A DNA stretch of 64,000 nt from Amycolatopsis acidiphila. GTDB lineage: Bacteria; Actinomycetota; Actinomycetes; Mycobacteriales; Pseudonocardiaceae. The position numbers and the translations under genes are program-made. How positions within the stretch are numbered: position 1 is the first letter of the stretch; each line of letters starts with the position of its first letter. This document shows positions 27,009 to 35,055 of this stretch, one piece after another. A model generated the notes under the pieces. That model made no database searches. It had not been told where the DNA came from and was given only the letters and a program-made list of their open reading frames with translations. Location of the stretch: contig NZ_CP090063.1 in NCBI RefSeq assembly GCF_021391495.1, forward strand, positions 5,580,001 to 5,644,000, written 5' to 3'.

Positions 27009-27022
27009 AAAGGTCTACCTTT
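27009..27022. promoter_or_regulatory. AAAGGT-CT-ACCTTT palindrome upstream of the FadR-type regulator
   Basis: A perfect 6-base inverted repeat around a 2-base centre, 128 bp before the regulator's start and about 45 bp after the reductase stop. Its GGT-N2-ACC core is typical of FadR-family operators and matches the site at 23884. Autoregulation is inferred. Confidence 0.55.
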
Positions 27023-27150
27023 GGGCAGATCGAGGTTTCGAGTACGATGGGGCGTCGGACCAGCTGGCCACCATCTGGGACCGAGTCGATGTCGTCGACC
27101 GCCACGTGGTTCACCGAGACTTCGTGCTGAGTCTGTCGAGGGAGGAAGAG

Positions 27151-27936
27151 ATGACGGTCGAGAGCCCTGCCGCGGCCCACGCTCGAGGGGCCGCCGTGAT
27201 CGGACCCATCCATGCGCCCAAGGCGTCGGAGATCTTCGCGGATCTCCTGCGGCAGAAGATCCTGGACGGCGAGTTTCCCGAAGGGCAGCCCTTGCCTTCC
27301 GAGCGGAGCCTGGGTGAGCAGAGCAGGTTGAGCCGTGCCGCCGTACGGGAGGCGATCGGGATCCTGAAACAGCAGGGCCTGATCGTGAGCAAGCCCGGCC
27401 GCAACGGCGGTTCGATCGTCACCAGGCCGACCTCGCAGGAGCTCGTCGCTTCGCTGCAGACCTATGTGCGGTCCCAAGGCTGGGGCGCGGACAACCGAAC
27501 CCTGCTGGAGATGCGCGAGATCATCGAGCCCTGGTGCGCGGCGTTCGCCGCCAGTCACCGTACGGACGAGGACCTGCAGCGGATCCGGCAACGTCTCGAC
27601 CAAGCCTCGGCCTCGATCGATCGCGTGGAGGAATACGTGTCGGCCGGACTGAGCTGGCATGCAGCAGTCGCCGACGCCGGCCACAACGTCCTCCTGTCGG
27701 CCTTCATGAGTGCCGCGAGCACCCCGTTTCTTTCCGCAGCCGACCACGGCCGCTATGACTCGCTCAAGGCGCGGAAGTCGACGCTGAAGACGCACAAGGC
27801 CATCACGGCGGCGATCTCCGATCGCGATCCGCAACGCGCCTTCGATTTGATGGCTCGCCACGTCCAGGGGTCGGAGGCACCCTTGCTCGAGAACCTTGCG
27901 ACGACCCTCGAGAACGACACGGCAGCTACCGGCTGA
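27151..27936 (+). CDS. GntR-family regulator, FadR (FCD) subfamily
   Basis: A 261-residue regulator. The winged helix is at residues about 25-85 (LPSERSLGEQSRLSRAAVREAIGILKQQGLI in the first two-thirds), followed by an all-helical FCD ligand domain containing the metal/effector residues EMREIIEPWCAAFAA and SWHAAVADAGHN. FadR proteins bind organic acids or acyl-CoA and control their breakdown genes. Its place in the centre of the P450/dikinase/kinase cluster, and the shared GGT-ACC sites at three promoters, suggest it controls the whole locus. ATG at 27151 follows GAGGAAGAG. Confidence 0.92.
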   Translation: MTVESPAAAHARGAAVIGPIHAPKASEIFADLLRQKILDGEFPEGQPLPSERSLGEQSRLSRAAVREAIGILKQQGLIVSKPGRNGGSIVTRPTSQELVASLQTYVRSQGWGADNRTLLEMREIIEPWCAAFAASHRTDEDLQRIRQRLDQASASIDRVEEYVSAGLSWHAAVADAGHNVLLSAFMSAASTPFLSAADHGRYDSLKARKSTLKTHKAITAAISDRDPQRAFDLMARHVQGSEAPLLENLATTLENDTAATG

Positions 27937-27938
27937 GC

Positions 27939-27970
27939 CGCACCGGGTGGTCGGGAAACCACCCGGTGCG
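27939..27970. terminator. Bidirectional hairpin terminator
   Basis: CGCACCGGGTGGT and ACCACCCGGTGCG form a perfect 13-bp stem with a six-base loop between the stops of two converging genes (regulator and 793-residue protein). There is no strong T-tract, as is common in high-GC actinobacteria. Confidence 0.75.
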
Positions 27971-28002
27971 CCTGCATGGACGGGACTGAGCGCGGACAGC
28001 AC

Positions 28003-30384
28003 TTACTCGTCGTGCTCGGAGCGTCGGCGTCCGAGTGTGGCCAGCAGGTCCTCGTGTAGCTCCATCCAGATGTCGTGGTAGGACTCGGACATCGGCTTGG
28101 CGAGGGCATCGGTATCACCCGCCTCGAAGCGCGCCAGAGCGGTTTCGAGACGGGTCCGGTAGCGGCCATAGCGCTCCTGTGCTCCGGCTGCCTTGTCAAG
28201 CAGGGCACTGACCTCAGCGTGAACACGCCGGAGTTCAACTGGAATCCCGGAGCCCTCTTGCAGCTGCCATGCGCTGGTGAGCGACTTGAAGGCACGGTTC
28301 GGCGCGAGGAAGGCCTGATAAACCTCGGCGATCTCGGTTCGCTCGGCAGCTGAGACCACGTGCGAAGTCAGCAACGCCAACCGCGCCTTGCCGGCAGGCG
28401 TCAGCGACGCACCGGTCACCTTGCCGGTGCGCCGCTTGACGAAGCCCGCCTCTTCCGCCGCCGTCACGACGGAGCCGACCTGCTCGACCGGGAGACCGGC
28501 ACTGGCGACGAGTTGCTCAGGCCGCGCGAAACCGCGTGCGCGCAGGGCCAGCAGGACGTCAAACTCGCCCGGCTGGATGGACGGCATCGTGCGACTGGTC
28601 TCTGGGACGTCGTTGGCCCAGGAACCGGTCAGAAACAGGCGCGGGATCATTTCGGTGGCCACGCCGCTGATGATCGTGTCGTAGGCGGCCTCGACGACCG
28701 GGTGCAGCTCACCGAAGCCATGCTCGCGCACGAGTTCCTCGTGCATCCCCGCCGCGCGCGCGATCGGCAACACGAAACCCGCGGCGTAGGTGTACGCGCC
28801 TGCCAGCACCTTCTCGCGCTTGCTCATCGCGGCGATGCGCCGATAGAGCGTTTCGGACTTGGCTTCACACTCCTCGCGCAGCGCTGCCATGTCCTGCAGT
28901 GTCAGCGTGCGAAGGTGGTCCATCGGAGTGTCGAACTTCTCCCGCGTGTACACCGCCACACCGGAAACGTGGGGCAGGTAGTTGCTCGGTTCGGTGAACA
29001 GCGTCGACAGGTCGAACACCCTTGGTGAAAGGCGACCGTCGCCCGGGAAGAACATCGCGATGGTGACCACGTACGGCAGCCCTTCTGTCGTGTCGCTCCA
29101 CGGGAAGGCCGGCTCGTTGATGAAGAGGTCGCGAACGATGACGAACCCGCCGTCCCCGGTCGGATAGGGCCCCGAATCGCCCAAGCCGAGCCTGTTGTCG
29201 AAGTGGAGCAGGAATCCCATGAGCTCCACCGCGCCGTTGAACCGCTGGAACGCCGAGCGGTCCCGCTCGGGTGCCAGCGAGATGCGGTCTGTCTCGAACC
29301 GGTCGATCCAGGACGGGTCGAGGACCGGGGCGGCGTAGCCGCGCATCGAGGACAACATCGGACCGGAGCCCCAGAGGCCCTTGTACAGCCGACGAGTCGT
29401 CGTCATGGTGCGGGAGATCCGCTCGACCTGGTAGTCGAAGTCGTGCAAGCCGAGCTCGAGGGTGATGCCCCTGCCGAAACTGGAGGCCGTGGCGATCGCC
29501 CACAGGTGCAGCATGTTGATCTTCGTTCCGATCTCGCGCTTCGCGCGGGCACCAATGTCGAGGACGCCGTCGACGCCGACACGGTCCTCGATGGCACGCA
29601 TCCACTCCGGGTGCATGAACCAGGAGTTCATGATGCCGAGGGCCTCGTACTCCTGCCGTGGAATGAGCCCGGACTCCCCCTCCGTGGCTCGAGCGGCGAG
29701 TGCATCCCATTCGTTCCAGGCCAGGTAGTGAATCGCGTCGTTGACCTCCTCGATCGTGAGGTCACGGTGCATCGACGCATCATCCAGGTCGAGGACCGAC
29801 GTGCGTTGCCGCGCGAACATGATCTCGTGCCCCTCGAGCCCGTGCGGCACTTCCCCGCCGAACTTCTCGAGCAGGAGCTGGATCTGGGCGAGCTGCTCCG
29901 GCGACATGGCGACGCCGTCTGCGGCCATCGGGGAGTCGTCGACCGGAGCTCCGGGTTCGACGCTGACCGAGCCATGCGGCCGCGACGAGACGTCCATTCG
30001 CAGGCGGACGCCGTCAGCAGGGACGATCTCGCCGCGAGCGGTCCGCACGCCCTTCTCGAACGCGACCGACATGATGCACGGGATGCCGTATTCGCGGCTG
30101 AGGATGCCCAGGTGACTCTCCGGAGCACCCTGCAGGGTCAGCACGCCCCGTACCCCGGCGTTGAGCGCCATGGTCAGGAACGTGGTGGCGCCACCCCGCG
30201 CGATGACGATGACGTCACTGACATCCTCGCCACTCTCGATGAAGGCGATCACGTCGTCCGGGGTGTCGAGCCACTTGGCCCGGCCCTCCACCGCCTCCGC
30301 GCTCTCGTAGACGTTGACCCCGACACCGACCTGCTCGTACGCGTCCGGCGGCGTGCGTGTTCCGGTGTCCGCGACGTGCGACAT
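28003..30384 (-). CDS. Swivelling phosphohistidine domain protein with C-terminal winged helix
   Basis: A 793-residue protein. Residues about 55-130 look like the PEP-utilising 'swivelling' domain: DVIVIARGG, then GVLTLQGAPESHLGILSREYG with His91 at the phosphohistidine position. Residues about 160-590 form a large soluble region I cannot place. Residues about 607-673 (EFDVLLALRARGFARPEQLV, then GFVKRRTGKVTGASLTPAGK) read as a MarR-like winged helix. No ATP-grasp domain is present. With the dikinase-like protein at 23911, which has an ATP site, it could act as a partner or phosphoryl acceptor enzyme. It might instead be a regulator switched by phosphorylation. ATG at 30384 has GGAGGT 4 bases upstream. 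Confidence 0.6.
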   Translation of the reverse strand: MSHVADTGTRTPPDAYEQVGVGVNVYESAEAVEGRAKWLDTPDDVIAFIESGEDVSDVIVIARGGATTFLTMALNAGVRGVLTLQGAPESHLGILSREYGIPCIMSVAFEKGVRTARGEIVPADGVRLRMDVSSRPHGSVSVEPGAPVDDSPMAADGVAMSPEQLAQIQLLLEKFGGEVPHGLEGHEIMFARQRTSVLDLDDASMHRDLTIEEVNDAIHYLAWNEWDALAARATEGESGLIPRQEYEALGIMNSWFMHPEWMRAIEDRVGVDGVLDIGARAKREIGTKINMLHLWAIATASSFGRGITLELGLHDFDYQVERISRTMTTTRRLYKGLWGSGPMLSSMRGYAAPVLDPSWIDRFETDRISLAPERDRSAFQRFNGAVELMGFLLHFDNRLGLGDSGPYPTGDGGFVIVRDLFINEPAFPWSDTTEGLPYVVTIAMFFPGDGRLSPRVFDLSTLFTEPSNYLPHVSGVAVYTREKFDTPMDHLRTLTLQDMAALREECEAKSETLYRRIAAMSKREKVLAGAYTYAAGFVLPIARAAGMHEELVREHGFGELHPVVEAAYDTIISGVATEMIPRLFLTGSWANDVPETSRTMPSIQPGEFDVLLALRARGFARPEQLVASAGLPVEQVGSVVTAAEEAGFVKRRTGKVTGASLTPAGKARLALLTSHVVSAAERTEIAEVYQAFLAPNRAFKSLTSAWQLQEGSGIPVELRRVHAEVSALLDKAAGAQERYGRYRTRLETALARFEAGDTDALAKPMSESYHDIWMELHEDLLATLGRRRSEHDE

Positions 30385-30483
30385 GTGACCTCCGTTGGTC
30401 ATTTCAGGTGAGCTGGGTACGGACCTCCGGCGGGTACCGGAGGCGGGTCGTGCGGGACAGGTACAAGGTTTGAGCGGTTCGTC

Positions 30484-31548
30484 TCACTCCGTCAGCAGGT
30501 CAAGGGCATCGAGGTCGAGGGCCATCCGAGCTCCCGAGGCGAGAAGGCGGCGGTACATGGCCTCCATCCGGCCGTTGCTCTTCACCGACGCGATCGGCGG
30601 CACCAGCATCAGCAGAACCGCGAACGCAGCCTGCCGGTACGCCTCCCACGCCTCATCGAATGTCCAGGAGACGCCATGCTCCCCGAGTTCGTCGACGTGG
30701 CGACGGATCTCCTCCCGTTCTGCCACGCGCCGCTGAGCCGGCCCCACCGAGGTGCCAAACAGGTAGGCGACGTCGAACATCACCTGGCCCCACCCGACCG
30801 TCTGCCAGTCCAGCACGACCAGGTCGTCGCCTGCGAAGAGCAGGTTGTCCACCCGGAAGTCGTGATGCACCAGCGAACGCGGCCCGCCCAGCCGAGACGC
30901 CCACTCGCCCGCGGCTCGAACGAACCGGTCGATGCAACGGCGCTCCTCGGTGGCCAGCGAGCAGGCGATGGACTGTCCGGCCTGAAACCAGGAACGCTCC
31001 ATACGATCGAGGATGTGCGGGATCGGGACTCCCAGCCGCCGGTGCAACCACGGCAGGCCTGCCGTGTCCAGATCCTCCCAGAACGGTGCCTGCAGGAGTA
31101 CCAGCTGCCGGCGAGCGCGCCGGAGCACCGGCAGCGGGAGGTCGGCCAGTTGGTCACCAGTGTGGTACCTCCCCGTCAGATCCTCGAGCAGCAGGATCGG
31201 CGGCCCACCGTCGGCGGCATCCAATGAACCGAAGGACCGCGGTAACCGGATCGAAGACCGTGGCGCGAGTTCGGCGTAGAAACGCACCTCGCGCTCGTAC
31301 GCGCCGAGCGAGGCGGCCGTCGCGGCCGCGGTGGCGTCTAGCGACGGCAGCTTTGCCACCACCGACGCCGGCCCGGACCCGGACGGCGCCCACGAGAGTT
31401 CGAGCCGGAGGGTGTCCGCGAGGGCGCCGTGACCGACGGGCCGGGACATGACGGACACCAGCTCGGCCGCGGCGTCGCATGCTCCCGCCCGTTCGAGAGC
31501 TTGGCGTAGTTCGCCGACATGGGTGAACCGGGCAGTGTCAGCGGGCAC
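30484..31548 (-). CDS. Small-molecule kinase (APH/ecdysteroid-kinase-like), paralogue 2
   Basis: A 354-residue homologue of the kinase at 18947. VVAKLPSLDA holds the ATP-site Lys, LLLEDL the hinge, LVHHDFRVDNLLF the catalytic loop and VVLDWQTVGWG the metal Asp. Both paralogues share LQAPFW and a similar helical tail, so they arose from one ancestor. It lies 99 bp upstream of the 793-residue phosphohistidine protein on the same strand and is divergent from the acyl-CoA ligase. It likely phosphorylates a hydroxyl on an intermediate of the pathway. Two related kinases in one locus suggest two acceptors or sequential phosphorylation. Confidence 0.85.
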   Translation of the reverse strand: MPADTARFTHVGELRQALERAGACDAAAELVSVMSRPVGHGALADTLRLELSWAPSGSGPASVVAKLPSLDATAAATAASLGAYEREVRFYAELAPRSSIRLPRSFGSLDAADGGPPILLLEDLTGRYHTGDQLADLPLPVLRRARRQLVLLQAPFWEDLDTAGLPWLHRRLGVPIPHILDRMERSWFQAGQSIACSLATEERRCIDRFVRAAGEWASRLGGPRSLVHHDFRVDNLLFAGDDLVVLDWQTVGWGQVMFDVAYLFGTSVGPAQRRVAEREEIRRHVDELGEHGVSWTFDEAWEAYRQAAFAVLLMLVPPIASVKSNGRMEAMYRRLLASGARMALDLDALDLLTE

Positions 31549-31579
31549 GTCACCTCCTCGTGACTCAGCTCACAGGTAT

Positions 31580-31603
31580 TTGGTCCAACCTTAAATATGG
31601 TTG
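31580..31603. promoter_or_regulatory. GGT/ACC operator candidate between kinase 2 and acyl-CoA ligase
   Basis: TTGGTCCAACC and, overlapping it, the inverted repeat CAACC-TTAAATAT-GGTTG lie in the 130-bp divergent promoter region. The GGTC-AACC core matches the sites at 23884 and 27009. It is placed to control both flanking genes. Confidence 0.5.
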
Positions 31604-31678
31604 CCCTATTGTGTCAATAACCTTCAGTCCGAATAATGACTTGCTACCGACCCCCATCGCCAGCTTGCGGGAGGACCC

Positions 31679-33808
31679 ATGTCTGCCGACGCCACTGTGA
31701 TCGCCGATCAGCCGCTTGCCGTCGAGAGTCTCGACCGGCTCTTGCGGCCTCGTAAGCTGGCGCTGGTGGGCGCCAGCGACAAGAACCTCTTTTCGCGGCG
31801 CGCCTTCGCACAGCACAAGCGGGTCGGCGGAGACCGCCGCTTGGGCTTGGTGAACCCGCGCAGCCGAACAGTCCACGGCGCGGAAACGGTGGCGAGCTGC
31901 ACGGACCTTCCCGGCGGCATCGACTGCGCGTTCCTCATGACGCCGCAGCGCACCACGGCGGCAGCGCTCGAAGACGCCGCGGCGGCGGGTGCCCGGGCCG
32001 CCGTCATCCTGAGCCAGGGCTGGGCGGAGGAGGGCGCGAGTGGGCTGCGTCGCCAGCAGGAGCTGGTCGCCCAGGCCGAGGAACTCGGGGTTGTCCTTCT
32101 AGGACCCAATCACCTCGGCTTCGCCAATCTCTGGGACGGCGTCGCGGCCTGCGCGCTGGGACTCGACCTGCCCGTCGAACCCGGCTCATTCGCTCTCGTC
32201 TCCCAGAGCGGAGCCGTCGGCTCGTCGATGGTCGGGTATGCCGCTCGACAAGACGTCCGGTTCAGCTTCGTGGTGACCACGGGCAATGAGGCGATGGTGA
32301 CCGTTGCCGATGCCGTTCACTACCTCGTCGACGACGAGCGGACACGGGCTATCGGCATTTTTGCCGAAACGATCCGCAAACCGGCTGTTTTCCGAGCGGC
32401 AGCCGCGCGAGCCGCCGAGCTGGGCAAGGCGCTGGTCATCCTCAAGGCAGGTACCAGCGAGCTGGCCGCTCGAACCGCGGCGGCGCACACCGGAGCGCTG
32501 GTCGGTGACGACCGGGTGATCGACGCCGTCCTCCGGCAGGACGGCGTCATCCGGGTGCGCTCGGTGGAGGATCTGATCTGCACCGGCACCCTCTGTGCCA
32601 GTGTTGGACCGGTCCGCGCCCCTGGTGTCGGGATCCTCTCGGTTTCCGGCGGCGCCTGCGACCTGATCGCGGACCGCGGGGAGGATGTCGGCCTCGTGCT
32701 CCCGTCGCTCTCAGAACAGACCAACGCACGCCTCGCGCAAATCCTGCCGCCGTACGGCCATCCCCAGAACCCTCTCGACGTGACCGGTGGAGCCCTGGCC
32801 GACCCGGAGGTGTGGCGCCAGGGCATAACGGCGATGGCAGCCGAACCCGACATCGGGCTGATCGGCGTGGTCACGTCGCTGCCGACCGCTGGGGAGGAAC
32901 AGCGCGACGACACATTTCACGCCGTCGGTTCCACCTTGGCCACCGTCGGGCTTCCCGGCGCCGTCTTCCCGCAGATCGACCAGGTGCAGTCCGATTACGT
33001 CCGCAAGGTCAAGTCCGAGTCAGGCGTGCACGTGGTGCTCCCGAGTGTGGAGCGTTTCGTCCATGCCGCCGCCGGACTCACCACCTGGTCGAAATGGCTG
33101 AACGCCCACACTGCCCCGCCGGCGCGCACCACGCGGGTCGAACCGGCAGTCCCGGTCATCGGTCCAATGCTCAGTGAGCATGCCGGCCGTGCCCTGTTGC
33201 AGCAGTTCGGCGTGCCACTCATTCCCGCCGAACTGATCACAGACGCGACCGCCGCCGTCGCAGCCGCGGCGCGTTTCGGTGGACCCGTCGCGATGAAGAT
33301 CTGCTCGGCCGAAGTCGCTCATAAGACCGAACTCGGTGGAGTCGAACTCAAGGTCGAGGGCAGCGACGCGGTCGCAGCGGCCTATGAACGCCTGATCACC
33401 AGCGCGTCCGCCGCCGGTGTGGCACTCGAAGGCGTCCTGGTCAGCCCCATGCGTTCGAGTGGGGTCGAGCTGCTGGTCGGCGTCACCGCCGACCCCTCGT
33501 GGGGACAGGTACTCGCGGTCGCATTCGGTGGTGCACTGGTCGAACTGCTCGACGACACCGCCCTACGCGTGCTGCCCGTGGGCCGCGACGACGTCCGATC
33601 AATGTTGGCGGAACTGCGCGGCTACCGGCTGCTGACCGGATTCCGCGGAAGCAAACCGGCCGACATCGACCGGCTGACAGAAGTCATCCTCGCCGTCGCG
33701 GACCTCGCCGTGAGCCTACCGGCCTTCGATTCGGTCGAGATCAACCCGCTGCTCATCGACGGAGAACGGATCGAAGCTCTTGACGTGCTCATCACCTCGA
33801 CGCCATGA
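31679..33808 (+). CDS. ADP-forming acyl-CoA synthetase (fused alpha-beta)
   Basis: A 709-residue NDP-forming acid-CoA ligase. The N-terminal CoA-binding domain starts LALVGASDKNLFSRRAF. The central ligase-CoA domain carries LVSQSGAVGSSM and the phosphohistidine loop AAHTGALVGDD. The C-terminal ATP-grasp domain includes PVAMKICSAEVAHKTELGGV and ESVEINPLL-like text (DSVEINPLLID). It makes acyl-CoA, ADP and phosphate from an acid, ATP and CoA through a His phosphate. It is divergent from kinase 2 and ends the cluster, so it may activate the acid made by the aldehyde dehydrogenase. GGGAGGA precedes the ATG. Confidence 0.92.
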   Translation: MSADATVIADQPLAVESLDRLLRPRKLALVGASDKNLFSRRAFAQHKRVGGDRRLGLVNPRSRTVHGAETVASCTDLPGGIDCAFLMTPQRTTAAALEDAAAAGARAAVILSQGWAEEGASGLRRQQELVAQAEELGVVLLGPNHLGFANLWDGVAACALGLDLPVEPGSFALVSQSGAVGSSMVGYAARQDVRFSFVVTTGNEAMVTVADAVHYLVDDERTRAIGIFAETIRKPAVFRAAAARAAELGKALVILKAGTSELAARTAAAHTGALVGDDRVIDAVLRQDGVIRVRSVEDLICTGTLCASVGPVRAPGVGILSVSGGACDLIADRGEDVGLVLPSLSEQTNARLAQILPPYGHPQNPLDVTGGALADPEVWRQGITAMAAEPDIGLIGVVTSLPTAGEEQRDDTFHAVGSTLATVGLPGAVFPQIDQVQSDYVRKVKSESGVHVVLPSVERFVHAAAGLTTWSKWLNAHTAPPARTTRVEPAVPVIGPMLSEHAGRALLQQFGVPLIPAELITDATAAVAAAARFGGPVAMKICSAEVAHKTELGGVELKVEGSDAVAAAYERLITSASAAGVALEGVLVSPMRSSGVELLVGVTADPSWGQVLAVAFGGALVELLDDTALRVLPVGRDDVRSMLAELRGYRLLTGFRGSKPADIDRLTEVILAVADLAVSLPAFDSVEINPLLIDGERIEALDVLITSTP

Positions 33809-33879
33809 CCCCGCACTGATCAGCCACGGCGGAGCAAGCCCGGCGTCACGCCGATGAGCGTGTCGTCGGTCGCAGCTCC

Positions 33880-33990
33880 TCTTCGGATATAGCCATGCTC
33901 GACACCCGCGGCGACCTCGCCGCCACCTACACCTACGACCCCTACGGCGCCATCACCACGACCGGCACCCACGCCGGCGACAACCCGAAG
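33880..33990 (+). pseudogene. RHS/YD-repeat protein fragment
   Basis: LDTRGDLAATYTYDPYGAIT is a typical YD repeat followed by the start of the 'Y.PYG' core of RHS proteins. Only about 35 codons remain, with no start or stop context, then unrelated sequence follows. RHS proteins deliver C-terminal toxins; this is a relic. Confidence 0.6.
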
Positions 33991-34275
33991 CAGCGGTTCC
34001 TGCCGTGTGCTCGCGCGCAGTGTCCCCCTGTCGACCCCAAAAGCTGGGTCACTCCAGAACGCCGACCGGCGACCGGCGACCGACCCGCACCTACAGCCGG
34101 GGCAGGTCACCGCCTGGCTGCGAGTGGAGGACCAAGGAGTTAGCCGCATCGACGAACCCGGCCCGTTCGAACAGTTCGTCATCCACCTGCGACTGTCCAA
34201 CCAACAGCCCCGGCCCGTCCACTTCGCCAGCGGGCCCGCCCAGGTCATCCGCAACCTGTAGACCATCCGACAGGG

Positions 34276-34587
34276 TTGGGTATGCTGCGTACCCCCGTCG
34301 CACGGCCACCAGTGCGGGCCCAGCCGGTCGTGCCCGGGCTGCACTTCCACGGACTACGCCACAGCCACAAAACGTGGATGATCGCCGACGGCATCCCCGA
34401 AGTAGGCCAAGCCCGCCGACTCGGCCACGAAATCCCCAACGACATCCGCGAGATCTACTCCCACGTCGCCCCCGAGGTCGACACCCGCCTCGTCGACGCA
34501 CTCCAGCGACGGTGGATCGACGCGCTCGCCAGCCTGCACGACAACGAGGACCCCGCCATACCCAAGCCCCTCCTGCTCACCGCCTGA
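34276..34587 (+). pseudogene. Tyrosine integrase, C-terminal fragment
   Basis: The last catalytic block of a phage-type tyrosine recombinase: FHGLRHSHKTWMIADG (HxxR), RRLGHEIPND (third His), and EIYSHVAPEV (nucleophilic Tyr). The first half, with the first catalytic Arg, is missing. It sits 400 bp left of the tRNA-Pro half, so it is probably what is left of an earlier element that used the same tRNA. Confidence 0.75.
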
Positions 34588-34964
34588 CACACCAACACCA
34601 CCGCGGCCCGCCGTTCCCCGGAACGGCGGGCCCTCCTCATACCCTGCCATGACTGCCTTTTCGACCACCGCAACCAGCACCAACCGCGCTACCCGGGCCC
34701 GAACCACCCCGACCACCCACCAACCCCACAGCGGCGACGTCAGCCGCCCGCAAACGGTCGTGATGCGCCCGCAACCGACAGCAACCGAAACGGGTTCAGG
34801 CAGTTTCAGGGCAATTGACAGTCGTTGCCGGAGGAGCCGGTCTGAAGGCGACCCCCTTCGCCCTGGGGTCAAAAATTTCCATGATCGGCTCCTGATTCGC
34901 TCCTGCACACCCCTGTCGATCAGGAAAACCAGACCCCCGACGAGACACGCGCAGAACGCGAAAA
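34588..34964. other. Region without a gene
   Basis: Contains a strong hairpin (34605-34632) directly after the integrase fragment and then about 330 bases with no recognised coding capacity. These are probably arm sequences of the earlier element. Confidence 0.5.
34605..34632. terminator. Hairpin terminator behind the integrase fragment
   Basis: GGCCCGCCGTTCC and GGAACGGCGGGCC form a 13-bp perfect stem with a two-base loop, followed by CTCCTCAT. Placed 18 bp after the integrase stop. Confidence 0.7.
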
Positions 34965-35003
34965 AGCCCGCTGACCTGGGCGTACACCCAGAGCCAACGG
35001 GCT
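34965..35003 (-). terminator. Intrinsic terminator for the tRNA-Pro (minus strand)
   Basis: AGCCCG...CTGGG and CCCAG...CGGGCT form a hairpin immediately beyond the tRNA 3' end; an A-run at 34961-34965 gives a U-tract for minus-strand transcripts. It is the terminator of the tRNA gene before the elements inserted. Confidence 0.7.
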
Positions 35004-35010
35004 CTTCCAA

Positions 35011-35055
35011 CCGTCGGGACGACAGGATTCGAACCTGCGACCCCTTGACCCCCAG
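35011..35055 (-). other. att site, left border: 3' half of tRNA-Pro(GGG)
   Basis: The reverse complement reads CTGGGGGTCAAGGGGTCGCA, then the T arm (GGTTCGAATCC) and the acceptor end CGTCCCGA, ending at 35014. Loop CTGGGGG gives anticodon GGG. The 5' side of the anticodon stem (expected CTTGA) and the D arm are missing, so this is a displaced 3' half. The identical segment at 52783 marks the next border. Identity to the left begins exactly at 35011, so that is one edge of the core. Confidence 0.85.

Noticed and set aside
29203..30411. A 402-codon plus-strand frame
   Set aside because: Shadow of the 793-residue protein on the minus strand; it lacks a ribosome-binding site and shows low-complexity text.
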